Assembly: GCA_033065855.1 (NCBI GenBank)
Contig: JAVXUO010000045.1
Span: 62,001-126,000, forward strand
DNA length: 64,000 nt
Direction: 5' to 3'
Source of the DNA: Escallonia rubra
Lineage: Eukaryota; Streptophyta; Magnoliopsida; Escalloniales; Escalloniaceae
This document shows, piece by piece, positions 12,523 to 23,946 of the stretch. The notes beneath the pieces were generated by a model. That model ran no database searches. It saw only the letters and a list, made by a program, of their open reading frames with translations, and was not told the origin of the DNA. The position numbers and the translations under genes are program-made. Numbering within the stretch: position 1 is the first letter of the stretch; each line of letters begins with the position of its first letter.

Positions 12523-14222
12523 GTAAGAACTGCTGTCTTAAAAAAATTCGAACTATTATTTCCATCAATTTAAAGGCCACTAAGCTGAGTTACACTGTGA
12601 CAGGCTAGCTGGGACTTCGTCAAGTTCTAGAAGATAGTAAGTCCACTCAATGTTTATGTGCTTTATTGTCCTTTTACTACCCTAGTTTCAGGTTTGCATG
12701 TTATGTCCCATGCAAGCTTTAAACTAAGATGCCAAATATATGATGACATGTTTTTTTATACTCAGATGGTCCTCGTTTGTTGCATCATTCTCTATCTTGT
12801 TTAGTCGAGAGTCTGGGGACCATTGTATGAGAATGAGTTATCTTCTTTGCTGATCATTGAACCCCTCCGTGTGCAAGTCTTTTTTTCAAAAGCAGACCTA
12901 GTAATGGATTTGCTGTTTTCGACTGTACCTTGTAAATATTTTCAGTGTTTTTACTTGATTACAATTCAGAGAACAGCGAGAAGTTATATTGAAGCAAATT
13001 TGTGCTGTAGAAAGCTAAGGAAACTTCTGTAAACTGTGAACGGACTACATACAGCCGGAAAGGATTTGATAGTCGCATAAACATCTTTCCATGGAATTAC
13101 ATAATGATTTGTTGATATGCATGCTTGAGGTGCTTCTTGGTGCTAAAGTTGGTGAAGTACATGCTATGAAATCAGATCTGAAGAGTCTGATAAACCCTCC
13201 AAATCTTCACCTTTCACTGTCTTATCTCCTGAGCTTGCTTTTCTTGTGAATGGTGAAGCACTTTTCTGGAGTGCATATTACCTCAATTGCATGATACTGA
13301 AGTTCCACCTGGACCACGCCAACAGTTGCGCCATTTCTTCGTCAATAAGAGCTATGCGAATGTTTGCCTAGCAACACTCAGTGTACTGAAATATATTGGC
13401 TAGCTAAGAGGCTACAACCAGCATTGAGCGTTGTACGCTTGAGATGTAGCTAAGAGGCTACAACACTTGTTTAGCAGATATATACTACCTTTTGAACCTT
13501 GTTTTGCTGACCATTTGTTTTTCTTATGAAGATGAATTGGCATATCTAATTTTCTCATAGTTGGCACAACTTTTTTTGGGGCAGGATATGTATGGCCCTG
13601 TTAGATTGCATGAGGACCAGATGATTTTGCACCAAATGCAGATCAGTCATATTGGGATGATTATTGGAGATGGGAGAATCTCGTGTTCTATGGAATGTTA
13701 ACTGTTTTATTTTGTTTTCTTTGGAAGAACTGTACCGTCTCTCTTCCTTCTCTCTCTCTGCGCCATTTGGTATACTGTCAAGAAATGTATGTCCCAATTG
13801 GCTGCAGTTATATTCATGTGCACAAAATGCGCCTGTGCACCTGGCTGTTCGCATCTTTTTCCCTTTTGTTTCTGGATACTAAATTATTGAAGGACGTGTT
13901 TTTCTGAAAGGTTGCTTTTTTTATTATTTTTTCATGCCGATTTCTTTATGTGGATTCTATAATTCCTGCATTATTTGGTTCTTGCTCTTTAAAACCGAGT
14001 AAACACTGCGGTGGTTTTTGTTGGGGTTGTGGTCTGGATGGATGAATTAGCATTCATACTTTGGAGTTTGAGTGGGTTTATTATCTTCCTCTTCTCCCAG
14101 TTGAAGTTGAATCTTTCAACAAGATTTAACTTGACTCGACTACTGTTACGTTGTGTCGGTTTCTTGTAGCTACAGGCTCATGGTAACTATGAATCATAGG
14201 CCTTTCATCCCCTCGGCCTAGA
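12523..14222 (+). other. 3' region of the coiled-coil gene and intergenic DNA
   Basis: A possible alternative last exon lies at 12604-12637. Beyond it no conserved coding region is seen. Part of this stretch is probably a 3' UTR, possibly with an intron, but the end of the transcript cannot be read from sequence alone. Confidence 0.45.
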
Positions 14223-14351
14223 TTTTAGTAGGTTGCCGAGGTTAATATTTGTCACTTTTTTTTGTTGTTGATAAAGTCGAGAACTAAAATCATTTTAGTA
14301 GGTTGCCGAGGTTAATATTTGTCACTTTATTTTTTGATAAAGTCGAGAATA
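14223..14351. repeat. 70-bp direct duplication at the LINE tail
   Basis: The block starting ttttagtaggttgccgaggt occurs at 14223 and again at 14293, and both copies continue to gataaagtcgagaa. On the minus strand each copy contains a 'ctcgactttatc' plus A-run sequence like a LINE 3' tail. The duplication therefore marks the end of the LINE remnant that follows. Confidence 0.8.
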
Positions 14352-17045
14352 GTATAGATATAAGCTCGAGCGTTGTACAGAAAATAGTTGAGTATCATGA
14401 TATGTCACGATATTACAATTGTGTACATAACTAAATGAAAGATAAGTTTAAAAGTCACCCATAGGAACTATATAACAGTAAAAGTAACATCACAAAAGAG
14501 GAAGTGTGGGGGGTGGGGGGCATGGCTCACATGGTAGCGAAACATCATCAACCCAGTCCTGGTGGACATCGATTCTAACTTGATGTGCAAAACATACGAG
14601 CTCTTTGGCCTCTTTCAACTGTGATTTGCTAGTCCTGTACATACTATAGTAATGGAAATTAATAGATATATAACAAAAGTCATAGATAATTGCCGCCACC
14701 GAGTCCATGATGTTTTCAGTATCCGACATCTAAGAGAATAAAAATGAGGAGTCAGTAAACAGGTTAACGCGTAATATTTCTTTTGTGAGGGCCCATTTTG
14801 TTGTAAGTAAAAGGCTTTTCACTACTGATGTATAAGAATCAAATGCTAAAGTAGATAAAGCTGCAGAACTACATCTATTGTTTGTAGCATTTAGACAGGT
14901 TATGCCAATGTCGGTCCTAAGATTTTTCTTATTGTATGAGATAGCTAAGAAAATATTAAAAGTACAACGGAGATCATAAGAGCAATGTTGAGGTTGAGCC
15001 AAGATTATAATTGGGTATGTTGTAGCTTCTTTGAGACACATGTCAAGGGGACTAGGTTTCCGAAAAGTGTTGGAGATGATTATCATACGTCCGAGATGGA
15101 GAATTTGATGCACTGTGTTACTAGGCATAAAGTTCACATAGCAGAAGATTTCGACTAATCCAGATGGTGGATGCTATAAAGGTATTTTGATAGAGGTGTT
15201 CCTTGTAGCGGATGTATGAGTGAGCCAAGCGATAAGCCAAACTTTAAATGATGACTGAAAATGGTCAGTTTTGAGGCCAAGTGGTCTGCCAAACCAAAAA
15301 GGTCGGACAAATGGGCAGTGTATAAATAGATGATTGATAGTCTCCGGCTGTAGGTTACACATTGGACATGAAGGTGAGTCAAGTATCTTAAATTTATAAA
15401 GATTTGATCGGGTTGGTAAGCGGTTCCATAGAATTTGCCAGAATAGAAAAGTTATTTTAGGAGGTATAGGGAGAGACCAAAGGGTATTCCATACTGGTGC
15501 ACCTACGGTGGTGGTGGTGGTGGTAGTGTGGCTGCCACGGACAATCCTATCTGCATGCCTATTTGTATATAAGATTTTATAGGGAGAATTTACTTAGAAG
15601 ACTCCAGACCGGGTAGCTCTCCATAATTTTTGGTCAGTGAGTGAGTGCACTGAGATATGTATAGCAAGAATTTTGGTGGCAATGTCAGATGCAAATAATT
15701 ACCGAACCAGCTGGGTATTCCAAGTATGTTGGCTAATAAGATCAATAACAATGGTGGAATGGTTAGTCCGATTGGTAGTGGGATTATAAAATCGGTTCAG
15801 GTTCCCGTCCATTTCTGAGATCCAGTCCTCATGGCAGATAGAGATTTTGGATCCTATACCGACGTGCTATCGGAGACCAAGAGATAAGACTTTTCTCCCA
15901 ACCAAGATGATTCGCCAGCCCCAAGAGTAGTTACCAATGCTATGACTTAATTCAAAGATTGTCGCACACAATATTTTCCCGTCAGAACCTTGGATATGAG
16001 GCAATCTGGATGAATCATATTTTTCCAGCTTGTTTTGGCTTACAAAGCCAGATTAAACAGATGTGTGTCTTTGAATCCAAGGCCGCCCATGTCTTTTGGA
16101 GCACATATAGAATGCCAGTTAATCCAGTGAGTGCTATTCCTATTCTCATCTCCTGACCACCAGAATTTGAAAATGACAGATTAATCTGTTTACACACGTA
16201 ATAAGGGAATATATATACATGCATATGATAGATGAGTAGAGTTGAAAGAGTAGCTCGAATAAGAGTTGCGCGTCCAACTTTATTGAGAAAGAGGTTTTTC
16301 CATTCGACGCATTTTTGTCGAATTTTTCCAACATATGGAAAAACTCTTTTCTATGAGTGACAATATCCTATCCAAACAAACTTTGGCTCCTATGTATAAT
16401 GATAATTAATAGTCGCTAAATGTTTCTAATGACTTTTCGTCTAACACTTTCAGCGACAATTATTAGTAGCACTTTTTTAACGTCACTAAATAATAGTCAC
16501 TAAAAACATTTAGAGACGATTGATTGTGGCTATATAGGGAATATGAGGAAGATTCTTTCAACCGAGGTAGCAGCCAAGTTTTTTCCTATCTAAAGTGCCA
16601 CCCAGATATTTGCCAAAAGTGTCCACAATTTTGAATCCTAATAAGAGGGAAACACGCTGATAGATTGCCAGGGTTGAAGAGGGGCTCAATGTCGTTGACG
16701 ATTTCCTCTGATTGATTGTTTGACCAGAGGCTGCACAATATGTGTCTAAAACTCGTTTTATTACTGTGCAAGATGTGTCATCAATCTCAGTGAATATCAA
16801 AGTGTCATCAGCAAATAAGAGATGATTGATTGGAGTGCTTCAGATTCCAGCCTTTATGCCTTTAATCAAACTTTGGGTCATTGCTAGACTGAGAGCTGAG
16901 GATAGAGCTTCTGCACACTTTGGTTTGAATACTGCGGATGGCTATCCATTCACTAGAATATGATATGATGTTCTTACTGTTGGCTAAAAAAGAAGGAAAA
17001 AAACGACCATGAAAGATTGAGAGGATGTCCTCGCAGCCTAACATC
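14258..17045 (-). mobile_element. Decayed L1-type LINE (reverse transcriptase, zinc-binding and RNase H remnants)
   Basis: Read on the minus strand, fragments appear in the order of a plant LINE ORF2. At 16990-16790 there is TSYHILVNG, CAEALSSALSLAM and the catalytic-type FADDTLIF motif. KYLGGTLDRKKLG follows near 16590. At about 15500-15190 is the zinc-binding domain (LWSLPIPPKITFLFW, then CPMCNLQPETINHLFIHCPF). An RNase H-like tail (NLFTDSS, then YRTSKSQLKEAKEL) lies at 14780-14560. Stop codons (for example after GIKAGI), frameshifts and a deletion between VNG and CAEAL show it is dead. The 3' end is marked by an A/CAA-rich tail near 14265-14280. The 5' half is missing or unrecognisable. 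Confidence 0.85.
16412..16517. repeat. Short inverted-repeat element inside the LINE
   Basis: GTCGCTAAATGTTT at 16412 pairs with AAACATTTAGAGAC at 16504-16517, giving a 106-bp palindromic unit that interrupts the LINE between its reverse-transcriptase and downstream parts. GTCACTAAA/GTCGCTAA motifs also occur near 27303 and 42550, so it may belong to a dispersed MITE family. Confidence 0.5.
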
Positions 17046-17642
17046 GGTTTCTCTCGAAGGAATTTTTACCAATCTCAGGGGACACCAGTAGGCTTCCTCT
17101 ACACTCTTCGCGAAGGATTCCTGCATTTTTCTCGACAAGCTTATTGATTAAAGCTCAATAGGTCCATCGTATATATTACTAAGAGGTCGCAATGCCCAAG
17201 CTCGAAGAGCTTGGTTCATTTTTATCTTTCTATTCTACTGTTTCGTGACCCATCTCTTTGTTGGTCTCCATGCTACACAAATGAAGTGATGATGCATCGC
17301 ATGACTAGTCCTTGGTCTAATTACCAAACTGTATTTAAGAACACCCTCCCCTACGTTATACCTGAAAACGACAGGTATCATTTTTCCTATCCATTTAAAA
17401 AGGAAGTGAAGGAATGTGACAAAGTAGTTACCAATTGGCAAATAGGCATGATAGCGATCCAAACAAAACCCTCAACAGCATTAGGAGTACCAACCTGATA
17501 ATGAGGAAAGACGGAAGATGATACTCGTTTGCTCACATGTATACAGATGAATAAGGATACACCATTGCTCAAGAAACTTCTACTAGCTATTAACCATCAA
17601 AGGGTAAAGCAGTTGGCTTAGACATCTCAGCACCATCTACAC
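17046..17642. other. Spacer between the LINE and the GIF gene
   Basis: I see no gene. The part just below 17643 should hold the 3' UTR of the minus-strand GIF gene. Confidence 0.5.
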
Positions 17643-20600
17643 TCATGCTTCCCTATTGCCACCGCCGCGTCCAGAAGCTGATCTTCCATGCCCCTCAGCA
17701 GAACCAGCCTCGGAGACTTCTTGCTGGCTTCCTCGTGCATCCATCAAGTTGCCTAAGGTACCAGGTTGCATGGCTTGACGCATGCCATGCATGCTGTTGT
17801 TGGTACCAGGTCTGAGGCCTACGTGGCCTTGGATATGCTGCTGCTGTTGCTGGAAGTGCAGTAGCTGTTGTTGCTGATCTTGGGGGCGAAGGGCATTAAG
17901 CTGGAATGGCATCCTTGGACCAGCTACTTGTTGCTGAGGTGTTGCGGCTTGAGGTTGCTGAATGTAATTCCCCTGTTGTGCAATAGTATTTGGTGGCATC
18001 TGCATCTGTTTAATGCCTCGGTTAGAAGCTGTAGTTACACAATAGACTCTAAAGTGCTTTTAGTTCCCGAACCTGAGAAGGGGTTGATGGCTGTGGTTGG
18101 GCATCAGCAATTGCAGCCAAGTACATCAAATTCTTCTGAAGCAGAGCTTGATACCTACAGCATGTGACGTATCAGGGTAAATATTCAAGATTACTCGCGT
18201 GAGCAACGACTGCACCCAAGTTCGTGCTAAAGCATTCGTTCAATATTCTTGCACCATAAGACCAAACATGAGAACGGCAAAAGATGAAAAAAGAAAAACG
18301 TCTTCACACGTTCGACTAACACGGTAACACCCTATGGGTCACTCCACATATCAATTCTTCCGTGGTCACAAGGATTACCTCCACCTGAGGCTTCAATGTT
18401 TCTCTAACAACATTGATGACGAATGCAAGAAAGGGACGAGGCTACGCGGGATACCTCAGCTCTCCTATAAATTTTGAATATAATGCATCTCCCTCAAAAT
18501 CTAATTATCCATTTTTAACCCTCTTGTTTTGCAATAAAGAAAACTCACTGGCAAGCAATACAAGCCATTCAAATTCTAAGAAAAGTGTTTCAGCAAATCA
18601 TCCTTACAAGCTCCAAAAAAAAAATTTAATTAATAAATGCTTGTGTAGTAACAAAAAGAGCAAACAAGAGAAAAAAACAAACAAGAAAGAAAGCCAGCGC
18701 AGAAAAGAGCGAGCCTGAAGACAAAGTTTGTTTGGTTTAAGGGCCAGATGACCAGTACCGCTAGGCGTTCCACTTGATCACCATTTGTCCCGCCAAACCA
18801 CTATGAACTAAACCATGGCCACATGCACATAAATGTGCGTCCAACGCACCACCGAAACAAATCAAGCGGCACAATCCAACACACCATCACTGCTGCAACT
18901 CTGAGGCCTCACACAAACCCACTGAAAATTGCAAAGATTGACTTCTCCAACAAACAGTGAACCAGACGGACAGACCAACCTCAACACGACCAACCTTGAA
19001 GCCAAGAGATCAAAGTTTGTCAATGCCAGCAACTGAAACAACGTCAGCTTCAAGAAACCCTGCTTCAACATCGTCAATGGCCACGGCGACCTAAAACCCA
19101 TACCAAGCAAAGCTATGCAGAACAAGCCGCAACATGAGACCTTCACCAACGACTCGTCAACCCCACTTCCTGCAGAGTGAAACCATCGTTGGTGAACTTG
19201 GAAACAACCACCCCCGATAGAACAAAACCTTCAAGAATAGAAGTGGAAGTAACCACCTTAGACAGAATGAAACCTTCACTAACTAAACCTGGAAATAACA
19301 CCTCCAGCAGAATGAAGCCCTTGCCAAACACCGACAAAAGCTAAAATCTTCATAAGGATGGCAATTGACATATAACCAGCAAAAGAACTAAGATTAGTAT
19401 TGAAAACAACTGTCGACGCAATAAATGAGCACAGAAAGCCCCACATCTGCCGTGATGGTGGAACAAGGCCCAGATTTAGTGACATAAGGGAAGGCGAGAC
19501 CGAAAACCAAACCTTCATAAGGTAGCAGAAGAAGGGTGAGAGGAAGAAGAGCTCCTTCAGAACCTAAGCAAGCTTCATTTAAACTCTGTCCCTCAAGGAT
19601 TACATCCCCATAGTTTTTCTATTTTTGGAAGAGGAGAAAACTAGATAGACCAAAGAGCCAGTCATAACAAGCAAAAGCTGATAGGGGTTCAAAACCCATC
19701 ATAAAGTGATTGCATTAGCTAAACATCATACGTATTCTGAGCTTAGTCATGTGAGCCTGGGCTTTCTTGTAATACTCATTCTCAAGAGCCCAGAATACTT
19801 GACGGTCTAAGTATATGAATTCAGGGAAACCTTAAAAAAGACACTAGCAGGATAGCTGCTTTTTCCTTCCAACATTCAAGTACTTCAAAGATGCTTGTGT
19901 TTTGGGGATCAAACTCACCTGCACGAAGCTACAAAGTTTGATTACTCTGGTCTCTTTTGCTTATTGACTTCTGCAGTTTCCTGGGATGAGTTGTACAAAG
20001 TTTGACCTATGCTACCATAGTTGATGTAGTTTTTGCATTCTAGTTCTACTTGATCAGCTTTTATCAAGATTAATCCGTCATCACAAAATAATCAAAACAT
20101 CCCCAAAATCCCATGTCTTTCTCGTCTTTATCATAGGTGCTCCTCAGAAAAATAACATCTCTGACTCTTCAGGAACTCCATCTGGTACCAACATTTATAG
20201 TAGTTACTTCAGTTGATTCTTACAACAGATTCTTAGCGAATATCATGAAATGGACCAGACAAGAATGTGCATGGTCTGACAGGATACTAAATAAACTTGG
20301 CAGGCGAGATTCAAATCTCCAATTTGAGGGTCGATTTGGACGCTCATACAAAGCCTACACTAGAATAGGATGAACGTGCGACCCTGGGATGTAGCTCTTC
20401 CAGACTTTTTTACTCCCATTGTTCAGATTTTCCTTGTTTCTTATCAGTCATGTACCCATCTAATTTTGTGACCACTCTCTGCTAATGGAGATTGTCTTAG
20501 GGTGGGAAACCACTGGAGGTCAGGCTATTGCTTGCCTGACCTTCAATACCATGCTGATATCACTAAAAGGTGGGAGTAACAAAGTATAAACGGGTAACAT

Positions 20601-21317
20601 GCTAAATCATGCTTTGACTCTTCAGTTAAAAAGTGCACCAAATGATGATAAAAGTAAATACTTAATGGTGACACGAGCTAATTACCCTTTTAAGGTTTTT
20701 CCGATAAATTCAATATACAAGTAAATAGGCAGTTAGTATCCTTATTCCATGCCCAGCACATAATTAGCGCACAAAATGATACAACTGGTAAAGTTGAGGG
20801 GCAACTTACTGGGCACACTCGTTGAGTTTTCCAAGGTTTTGAAACTCCAGTATCGCCATGATCAATTTCTTGTTATCCTCCAAGTACTGCATTGAGCATA
20901 AGAAACCCATATAAAAGATTATTAGAAAAAAAAAATATTGCCATATAACAGCACCCAGTAGCCTATCCCTTTTTAGCAAATACATGACATTAAAGTTTCA
21001 ACAAAGTATGCGAATTATTTAATTTGGGTGCAACATATAAACTCTAGGCATTGTTAACATACATTAAACATGAAAAAAGAGACCAGACTAAGGAAAACGT
21101 AAAAACTAAACATGCCCACTTCAATCAAATGAGAAAATAAGCAATTACCCATCTCCCCAAATAAGTTTCTTGAAAACTGGCGCACATTTTTCAAACCATG
21201 TTCAGGTCTAAGATTCAGGTGGTATGGAAGCCATACCTTTTGAATCTGCTCGGTAGTGATGTTATTGGAAGGGAATGGAGTGGCAGAGTTCAACGTGGGC
21301 GATGGCTGTTGTTGCAT
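17643..21317 (-). CDS. GIF: GRF-interacting factor (SSXT/SNH-domain transcription coactivator)
   Basis: Four exons on the minus strand (21237-21317, 20810-20886, 18073-18154, 17643-18005) encode 200 residues, the usual GIF length. Residues about 18-75 form the SNH/SSXT domain, with NNITTEQIQK, YLDENKKLIMAILEFQNLGK and LLQKNLMYLAAIADAQ. The rest is Q-rich, then G/R-rich, as in family members. GIF proteins bind the QLQ domain of GRF transcription factors and bring in SWI/SNF chromatin remodellers to promote cell proliferation in leaves and flowers. The domain sequence is closer to Arabidopsis GIF2/GIF3 than to GIF1/AN3, judged from memory. Exon phases are consistent and all introns are GT-AG. 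The second intron is 2.65 kb and carries a small degenerate tandem repeat. A GRF gene lies about 16 kb away. Confidence 0.95.
19164..19319. repeat. 45-bp degenerate tandem repeat in GIF intron 2
   Basis: About 3.5 diverged units of 45 bp are visible. Translated on minus they read as repeats beginning GFILLEV, GFILSKV, GFVLSGV and GFTLQEV. The open frame is a by-product of the repeat length being a multiple of three; I do not think it is a gene. Confidence 0.65.
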
Positions 21318-22160
21318 TTCTCAGTTGAAGTTCCGATTTCTGCGCCTCTGAGGAAAACCCTGATAATAACCTTAAACCCTACCTTCTTGATACAAGAAGA
21401 GAAATGACAAGAAATGCTAGAAGCGAGAGGAAGACTGTTTCTTCGAGCTGATATTGTATTTTTTATTTTATTTATAGAGACCGAAAATTAAGGATCTATA
21501 TTGAGGTTTAATTATAAATAAAAAAAAGTGCTCTCAAGTACGCAGCAAGACTCGGGCAGCGTTTGATAACACTTTCTAATTTTGATTTTCTACTTCAAAA
21601 AAAATCACTTGCCTATTCTTCAAAAGTCAGCAAAATGTTATAAGCATGAACAACGTCCTAAAGACCCGTTTGCCATGGAAAATCTGACACCCCTCGATGC
21701 CAAACCATCACAGATACTTCACGAGATCAAAGACAATAAGACTCTCCAATGGCCAGAAAAGATGAGATCTCGAGCGAACAAGAGGAACAAAGACTTATAG
21801 TGTCACTTTCACAACGACCATGACCATACCACTGACAATTATATTTTCTTCCGAAGAAGAAATACTTTTTGAAGTTTCGAACATGTTTTCTACTACTAAA
21901 TTTGAAACTATGAGAAAATATAAGTGCTGAACAGAAAGGAGAAAGAAATGAGACTTACTTGAAAAGAAGAATGCTTCCAAATGATTTGAGTGAAGAAAAA
22001 TGAAGTGAAAGTCTCATCTTATAGAGAAACTCCAAGTAACCATCGATTGGGGAACCCAACGGTTCATCTACCCCCTATGTGTCAGAAGCTAAGAGAAGAG
22101 TTTGAAAATTTGAAAATTTTCCGATCAAAGGGATTAATGGGGAATGAGACACGTGGGAAT
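21318..22160. other. GIF promoter region with a partial family-B MITE
   Basis: The first part is the 5' flank of the GIF gene. From about 21554 the sequence GGGCAGCGTTTGATAACACT and the next 50 bases match the left end of the MITEs at 551 and 51306, but the rest of that element is not recognisable. Nothing else is identified. Confidence 0.5.
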
Positions 22161-22171
22161 GAACCAAAATT

Positions 22172-22770
22172 TTGGCCGAACAGAAATTTGCCCAGGCAGA
22201 ATCATGTCCGAACACTCTGCCTGAGCAGAGTGACTTTGGCCGAACAAAAATTCTGCCCGAGCAGAATCCTGTCCGAGCACCCTGCCCGAACAGAATGCTA
22301 TTTGCCCGAACAGAATTCTGCCAGAGCAGAGTGACTTGGGGCGAACAGAATTCTGCCCGAGCAGAATGCCTCTTAGCCGAGCATAATTCTGCCCGATCAG
22401 ATTGCTCTTTGGCCGAACACAATTATGCCCGAGCAGATTGCTCTTTGGCCGAACACAATTATGCCCGAGCAGAATCGTGGCCAAGCACTCTGCCCCAGCA
22501 GAATGCCTCTTGGCCAAGCACAATTCTGCCCGAGCAGAATCGTGGCCGAGCACTCTACCCGAGCAGAATGCCTCTTGGCCGAGCACAATTCTCCCCGAGC
22601 AGAATCGTGGCCGAGCACTCTGCCCGAGTAGAACACCTCTTGGCCGAGCACAATTATGTCCAAGCAGAAAGCTCTTTGGCCGAGCAGAATTTTGCCCGAG
22701 CAGAACACTCCTTAACCGAGCAGAATCGTGTTCGAACAGAACTTTATCCGAGCAGAACTGTCTTTGGATA
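22172..22770. repeat. Minisatellite, 65-bp period with CCGAGCA subunits
   Basis: The array is built from the heptamer CCGAGCA (variants CCGAACA, CCAAGCA) with AGAAT or ACAATT between copies. In the cleanest part (about 22436-22650), AGAATCGTGG recurs at 22471, 22536 and 22601, a 65-bp period with heptamer spacings of about 16, 13, 20 and 16 bp. Copies become diverged towards both edges. Because the unit lacks stop codons in several frames, long open frames exist on both strands (237 codons on plus, 225 on minus). I take these as artefacts of the repeat. Confidence 0.9.
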
Positions 22771-22882
22771 TTTGAAATGTCAGACAAACATATTGGATTA
22801 TGTTTTGGCATATTTCGCTATCACCAGTGGAAAAAGTGTGCTTCCACCCGCTTCATTAACGCTGGTAAAAGCAGGGGGCATA

Positions 22883-23326
22883 TGATATAGCTAAAAATAC
22901 GCCTCCAATCTACGGATGACACGTGGCAGTTATGACACGTAGTCCATGCTGACTTATTACTGATTTGACACTTGCCATATCAATCACCTGGCAGAATCCT
23001 ACAAGGGCTCTAACTCTATCAGCTAAGATTGACATGAGATCCTCTAGGATCCTAATTCGATTCTGATTGGAGTTGTGCAAGACCTAATTCTACTAGGGCT
23101 CTCCTTCCTACTACTATATAAAGGGGTCTAACCCCTCAGGTATGGACAAGCTCACACACACATACACACTGTGTACTACTGCTTTTCAGAGTTCTACATT
23201 GTTAGCCATCTTTGACTTAAGCATCGGAGCGGTCCCCTACCGGAACCCTACTCGGCGGTCACTCCGTGTTCTCTTTTGCATGCCTATTTTCTGGTGTGGT
23301 TTCCGATCCAGTTTTTAGCTGCAACA
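22883..23326 (+). mobile_element. Probable LTR of a retrotransposon (solo or 3' LTR)
   Basis: A purine-rich tract (AAAAGCAGGGGG, 22867-22878) precedes a TG start, and the segment ends near GCAACA. Inside are a TATA box (TATATAAA at 23115-23122) and, about 95 bp on, 'ttgacttaagcatcggag', which resembles the R/U5 region of plant Ty3/gypsy LTRs of the Tat group. No gag or pol and no second LTR is in the window. The ends are approximate and no target duplication was found. Confidence 0.5.
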
Positions 23327-23946
23327 GGTTTGATGGATCAGGCGACGATGACGCTTATGGTGGGTTCGGGATGGCAATTTTGGGGTTTGATGGTTGTATA
23401 AATGGCGGTGATGGTAGCCATGGTTAGGAGTATGGTGGTGTTGGTGTTGCGTGATGGTCAATTGAACATGAAGAATGAAAGATGAATTGGGTAGAATTGG
23501 TTTCCATGTGTCAGCCTTTTATTGGTTAATAGCGATGATATGGTTACCAATATGTGAAAAAGAGTTAAAGTGACCATTTTATCCCTGGAATATCGACGGG
23601 TGTTCAAAAAAATTAGATTTCAAACCGCCAATTGATAAATTGAGCATAAATTAGTGAAACAGTGAGGTGAATTGCGCCAAAATTAAAATATTAAGATGAA
23701 ATGCGCACAAACCCTCAAACCGTAGGGTTATATGTGTAATTAATCCATATAAATTTACACTACTTGAAGGCACAAATTTGAAATTTGCCCCAAAATAAAT
23801 GAAAGGCGGCTAATGGTTTAGAACGACAATGTTCCATCGACGAATGTCGCTTTTTTCCCTCTTTAAAAAAATTATTTTTCCTCTTTTTTCCCGTCTCGTG
23901 CTAATTGCAGATCCGGCACGGGGGGCAGAGAGAGAGAGAGAGGGCG
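23327..23946. other. Short spacer and leader before the small membrane-protein gene
   Basis: No conserved coding region is seen. A GA-repeat (about 23928-23942) lies directly before the start codon at 23947, probably in the 5' leader. Confidence 0.5.

Noticed and set aside
14490-15382. Minus-strand frames as host genes
   Set aside because: They contain LINE zinc-binding and RNase H-like patterns in several frames with stops between them.
18862-19518. Minus-strand frames inside GIF intron 2
   Set aside because: They arise from a 45-bp degenerate repeat; there are no partner exons or family motifs.
22134-22890. Long overlapping open frames on both strands as protein genes
   Set aside because: They coincide exactly with the 65-bp minisatellite, have no conserved domain and read the same repeat in several frames.
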